Translations under genes and position numbers: made by a program
Shown: positions 61,964 through 64,000 of the stretch, in pieces
Layout of the letters: each line of letters opens with the position of its first letter
Numbering within the stretch: position 1 is the stretch's first letter
The notes under the pieces: generated by a model
Database searches by the model: none
The model's input: only the letters and a program-made list of their open reading frames with translations
Told to the model about the DNA's origin: nothing
DNA from: Pseudolysobacter antarcticus
GTDB lineage: Bacteria > Pseudomonadota > Gammaproteobacteria > Xanthomonadales > Rhodanobacteraceae
Reading direction: 5' to 3'
DNA: 64,000 nt
NCBI RefSeq assembly: GCF_004168365.1
Contig: NZ_CP035704.1
Coordinates: forward strand, 4,402,001 to 4,466,000

Positions 61964-62578
61964 ATGAATTATCTCGCACACACGTTACTGGCCGGCTCCG
62001 ATCCGCAGCTACAACTTGGTGGCGTGCTCGGCGATTTCTGGCGCGGCGCGCCGGATCCGGCGTGGCCGCCTGGCCTGCGTGCAGGTGTGATTCTGCATCG
62101 GCATATCGATACGTTTACCGATGCGCATGCGCTGCTGGTTGAAGCACGCGCGTTGTTCGTGCCGCCGCAGCGACGTTATGCCGGCATCCTGCTGGATGTG
62201 TATTTCGATCATCTGCTGGCGCGCGATTTTTCGCGTTACAGCGATCAGCCGCTGGCGCCATTTTCGACACGCATGATGTCGCTGTTACGCGAGTCACAGC
62301 AGCAAATGCCATTGCCGATGCAGCGCTTCATACGTTACATCGGCGCGCATGACGGCCTTGCCGCGTATGCCGATCCGCAGGTGATCGTCGATGTGCTGTG
62401 CGGCATCGGGCATCGCTTGAAACATGCCAATCCGCTGGCTGAAAGTGCCGCGCCGCTGTTTGCTCTCGCGGCGCCACTGAGCGAATTGTTCGCCGCGTTT
62501 TTTCCGATCCTGATGCAGTTCGCCGCGGGCGAACGAGTGCGTCTGCTGCAACTCGAAGCAGCGATTCCGAAGTCCTGA
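61964..62578 (+). CDS. acpH: Acyl carrier protein phosphodiesterase AcpH
   Basis: This 204-residue HD-type enzyme removes the 4'-phosphopantetheine arm from holo-ACP. The family start MNYLAHTLLAG, GDFWRG, HRHIDTFTDAH with metal-binding His and Asp, and YFDHLLARDFSRYS are present. ATG 61964 is clear from family alignment, although the frame is open for another 770 bases upstream. It is divergent from the hydrolase gene and ends at a bidirectional hairpin. Confidence 0.94.
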   Translation: MNYLAHTLLAGSDPQLQLGGVLGDFWRGAPDPAWPPGLRAGVILHRHIDTFTDAHALLVEARALFVPPQRRYAGILLDVYFDHLLARDFSRYSDQPLAPFSTRMMSLLRESQQQMPLPMQRFIRYIGAHDGLAAYADPQVIVDVLCGIGHRLKHANPLAESAAPLFALAAPLSELFAAFFPILMQFAAGERVRLLQLEAAIPKS

Positions 62579-62582
62579 AACG

Positions 62583-62608
62583 ACTGCGCCGCCCGAAGGC
62601 GGCGCAGT
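62583..62608. terminator. Bidirectional terminator-like hairpin
   Basis: The arms ACTGCGCCGCC (62583-62593) and GGCGGCGCAGT (62598-62608) form an 11-bp stem with loop CGAA in the gap between convergent acpH and the cytochrome gene. There is no long T-tract on either side, but position and stability suit termination of both. Confidence 0.65.
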
Positions 62609-62641
62609 TGCGGATCGTGCTTCAGATCGCGGCTGAGCGTG

Positions 62642-63172
62642 TTATTTGACCTGGGTCAACATCCACTCAACCGTGGCTTTCACCTGCGCATCGTTCAACG
62701 ACGGATTGCCGCCGCGCGCCGGCATCGCGCCGGCCTTGCCGTTGTAGCCGTTGATCGCATGCGATACCAAGGTATCCAGACCCTGCGCCACACGTGGCGC
62801 CCAGTTGGCCTTGTCGGTCAGCATCGGTGCGCCGGCGACGCCGGTTTCGTGACAGCTGTGGCACAGGTTGCCGAAGATGGTCTTGCCATCGGTGGTGCCG
62901 CCGTAGGCCACTTGTGCGGCAGCGGCTTTCTGCGCGGCTTGCTCGGCGGCGAGTTTCGCGGCACGGCCGGTATCGCCAGCATATGCATCGCCGATCGGCG
63001 TGATACGCGATTCCACCTGTTGCGCGTGCAGCGGATTCTGCGGCGGCGGATGCAAGGTGTAGAGGTACGCCGCCACTGCCATCAATGCGGCAGTGACCAG
63101 CACAAGAAAGCCGATGATCATCGAGAAATGCTTGAGGAATTGCAGGTCGGTCTTGTTAACGGGGTTGCTCAC
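62642..63172 (-). CDS. Membrane-anchored cytochrome c (cytochrome c5-like)
   Basis: This 176-residue protein has one N-terminal helix (about 16-39), an Ala/Gln-rich linker and a cytochrome c domain with CHSCH (Cys104, Cys107, His108) and a likely axial Met in GAMPARGG near 154. It probably shuttles electrons in the periplasm to an oxidase. GTG 63172 follows AAGGTG by 5 bases; the open frame extends to 63220. It resembles cytochrome c5-family proteins. Confidence 0.9.
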   Translation of the reverse strand: MSNPVNKTDLQFLKHFSMIIGFLVLVTAALMAVAAYLYTLHPPPQNPLHAQQVESRITPIGDAYAGDTGRAAKLAAEQAAQKAAAAQVAYGGTTDGKTIFGNLCHSCHETGVAGAPMLTDKANWAPRVAQGLDTLVSHAINGYNGKAGAMPARGGNPSLNDAQVKATVEWMLTQVK

Positions 63173-63442
63173 GGAGGCACCTTGACTGTCGCATCGGGGC
63201 CAGGATCGGCCATTCCACACAAAGACTGCTGATTATAGCGAGCCTGCACGCAGCTAGGAAGCGCAGCACCATGGTTTTGCTGGAACCCGGCACGATCGGA
63301 CGTTATCGGCGCGTAGTGGAATCCGTCGCCAACTTGAGGAAAACTGCGTCCAGTGGCGACGGTTCTGAGCAGACATCACTCGACCTCGCCTCATCTTTGA
63401 TATGCGCATCCATGCTACGAGGAATCGGTTTTTACTTACGAA

Positions 63443-64000
63443 CTATTCGTTACGATTGAGCGAGCGGAATCCGGCATTGCTTATCAGTTCGTTGCGCTGG
63501 GCGATATTCAAATCGGCCTGCATCATTTCGCGCACCAGCGCATCGAAATCCGTGCGTGGAAACCATCCGAGTTTTCGGCGTGCCTTGCTTGAATCACCGA
63601 GCAGGGTTTCGACTTCGGCCGGACGCATGTAGCGTGAGTCGATGCTGACGATGCGTTGTCCCGGGCGCACCGCAGACTCAGCCGGTGCCGCGGCAACCAC
63701 ACCGTGTTCCTCTGCACCGCTGCCGACCCAATCGATGCTGATGCCGATTTCATTCGCCGCGCAACTGACGAAATCGCGCACCGAATGCTGCACGCCAGTG
63801 GCGATGACGTAATCTTCGGGCTCATTCTGTTGCAGCATCAGCCATTGCGCCTCGACAAAATCGCGCGCATGCCCCCAGTCACGGCGAGCATCGAGGTTGC
63901 CCAGATACAGACAATCCTGCTGCCCCAGATGAATACGCGCCAGACCACGAGTGATTTTGCGCGTGACAAATGTTTCGCCGCGTAACGGTGATTCGTGATT
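63443..64000 (-). CDS. gmd: GDP-mannose 4,6-dehydratase, C-terminal part
   Basis: The frame runs off the window edge; 185 residues are visible. The visible start [17 protein letters not shown], then [19 protein letters not shown] and [14 protein letters not shown], matches the C-terminal part of GDP-mannose dehydratase. The stop is at 63443. The enzyme forms GDP-4-keto-6-deoxymannose, the precursor of fucose, rhamnose and perosamine sugars in surface polysaccharides. The N-terminal half is outside the window. Confidence 0.95.
   Translation of the reverse strand, partial: NHESPLRGETFVTRKITRGLARIHLGQQDCLYLGNLDARRDWGHARDFVEAQWLMLQQNEPEDYVIATGVQHSVRDFVSCAANEIGISIDWVGSGAEEHGVVAAAPAESAVRPGQRIVSIDSRYMRPAEVETLLGDSSKARRKLGWFPRTDFDALVREMMQADLNIAQRNELISNAGFRSLNRNE

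Noticed and set aside
1-64000. Search by eye for CRISPR arrays, transposases, integrases and tRNA genes
   Set aside because: No regularly spaced repeat arrays, transposase frames, terminal inverted repeats or tRNA cloverleaf were found.

Overview
The window reads as a chromosomal segment of a GC-rich (roughly 60%) gammaproteobacterium. Housekeeping genes typical of that class are scattered through it: tatD, hrpB, rluE, aceK, icd, nrdA/nrdB, a yciA-like thioesterase, zapE and acpH. Several traits point, with low confidence, to the Xanthomonadales/Rhodanobacteraceae: an IPTL-CTERM-like tail, a winged-helix/TPR membrane regulator, a GTCATCCCAGC REP-like element and many exported proteins of unknown function. 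There is no phage, IS element, CRISPR array, rRNA or tRNA. All assignments were made by reading motifs; no database was searched.

Layout. 1-6.1 kb: a nucleotide-sugar epimerase, then a minus-strand run of four exported proteins (two tandem paralogues, a P-domain protein and an FG-GAP repeat protein). 6.9-15.7 kb: a catabolic-looking cluster of MFS transporter, exported carboxylesterase, TetR regulator, acyl-CoA synthetase, TonB-dependent receptor and SDR dehydrogenase, with two possible operators. 15.9-24.2 kb: an orphan exported protein, a LysR/epimerase pair, a flavin reductase, a YadGH-type ABC exporter and an LVIVD propeller protein. 24.4-28.9 kb: a winged-helix/TPR regulator, a DUF2167 membrane protein and tatD. 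29-31.9 kb: two tandem paralogous exported proteins separated by a decayed copy of the tatD 5' end, which shows how the duplication arose. 32-41.5 kb: hrpB, a MotA-like/OmpA-like pair, a frameshifted small gene, two methyltransferases, rluE and aceK. 41.5-51.7 kb: a LysR gene, two tandem degenerate GGDEF-EAL membrane proteins, icd and two exported peptidases. 51.8-53.5 kb: a somewhat more AT-rich patch with an orphan HELTH metallopeptidase. 53.6-64 kb: SDR, aldo/keto reductase, thioesterase, nrdAB, zapE, an alpha/beta hydrolase, acpH, a cytochrome c and the C-terminal part of gmd.

How the genes may work together. The TonB receptor, MFS carrier, exported esterase, CoA ligase and SDR would suffice to take up a hydrophobic ester, hydrolyse it, activate the acid and oxidise it. 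The TetR protein is the likely local regulator. AceK and its target Icd lie 6 kb apart.

The best-supported regulatory region lies upstream of nrdAB. A -35/-10 promoter with 17-bp spacing is overlapped by two NrdR-like boxes 32 bp apart. Its predicted start opens directly into a class I cobalamin riboswitch. This arrangement predicts a second, B12-dependent ribonucleotide reductase elsewhere in the genome.
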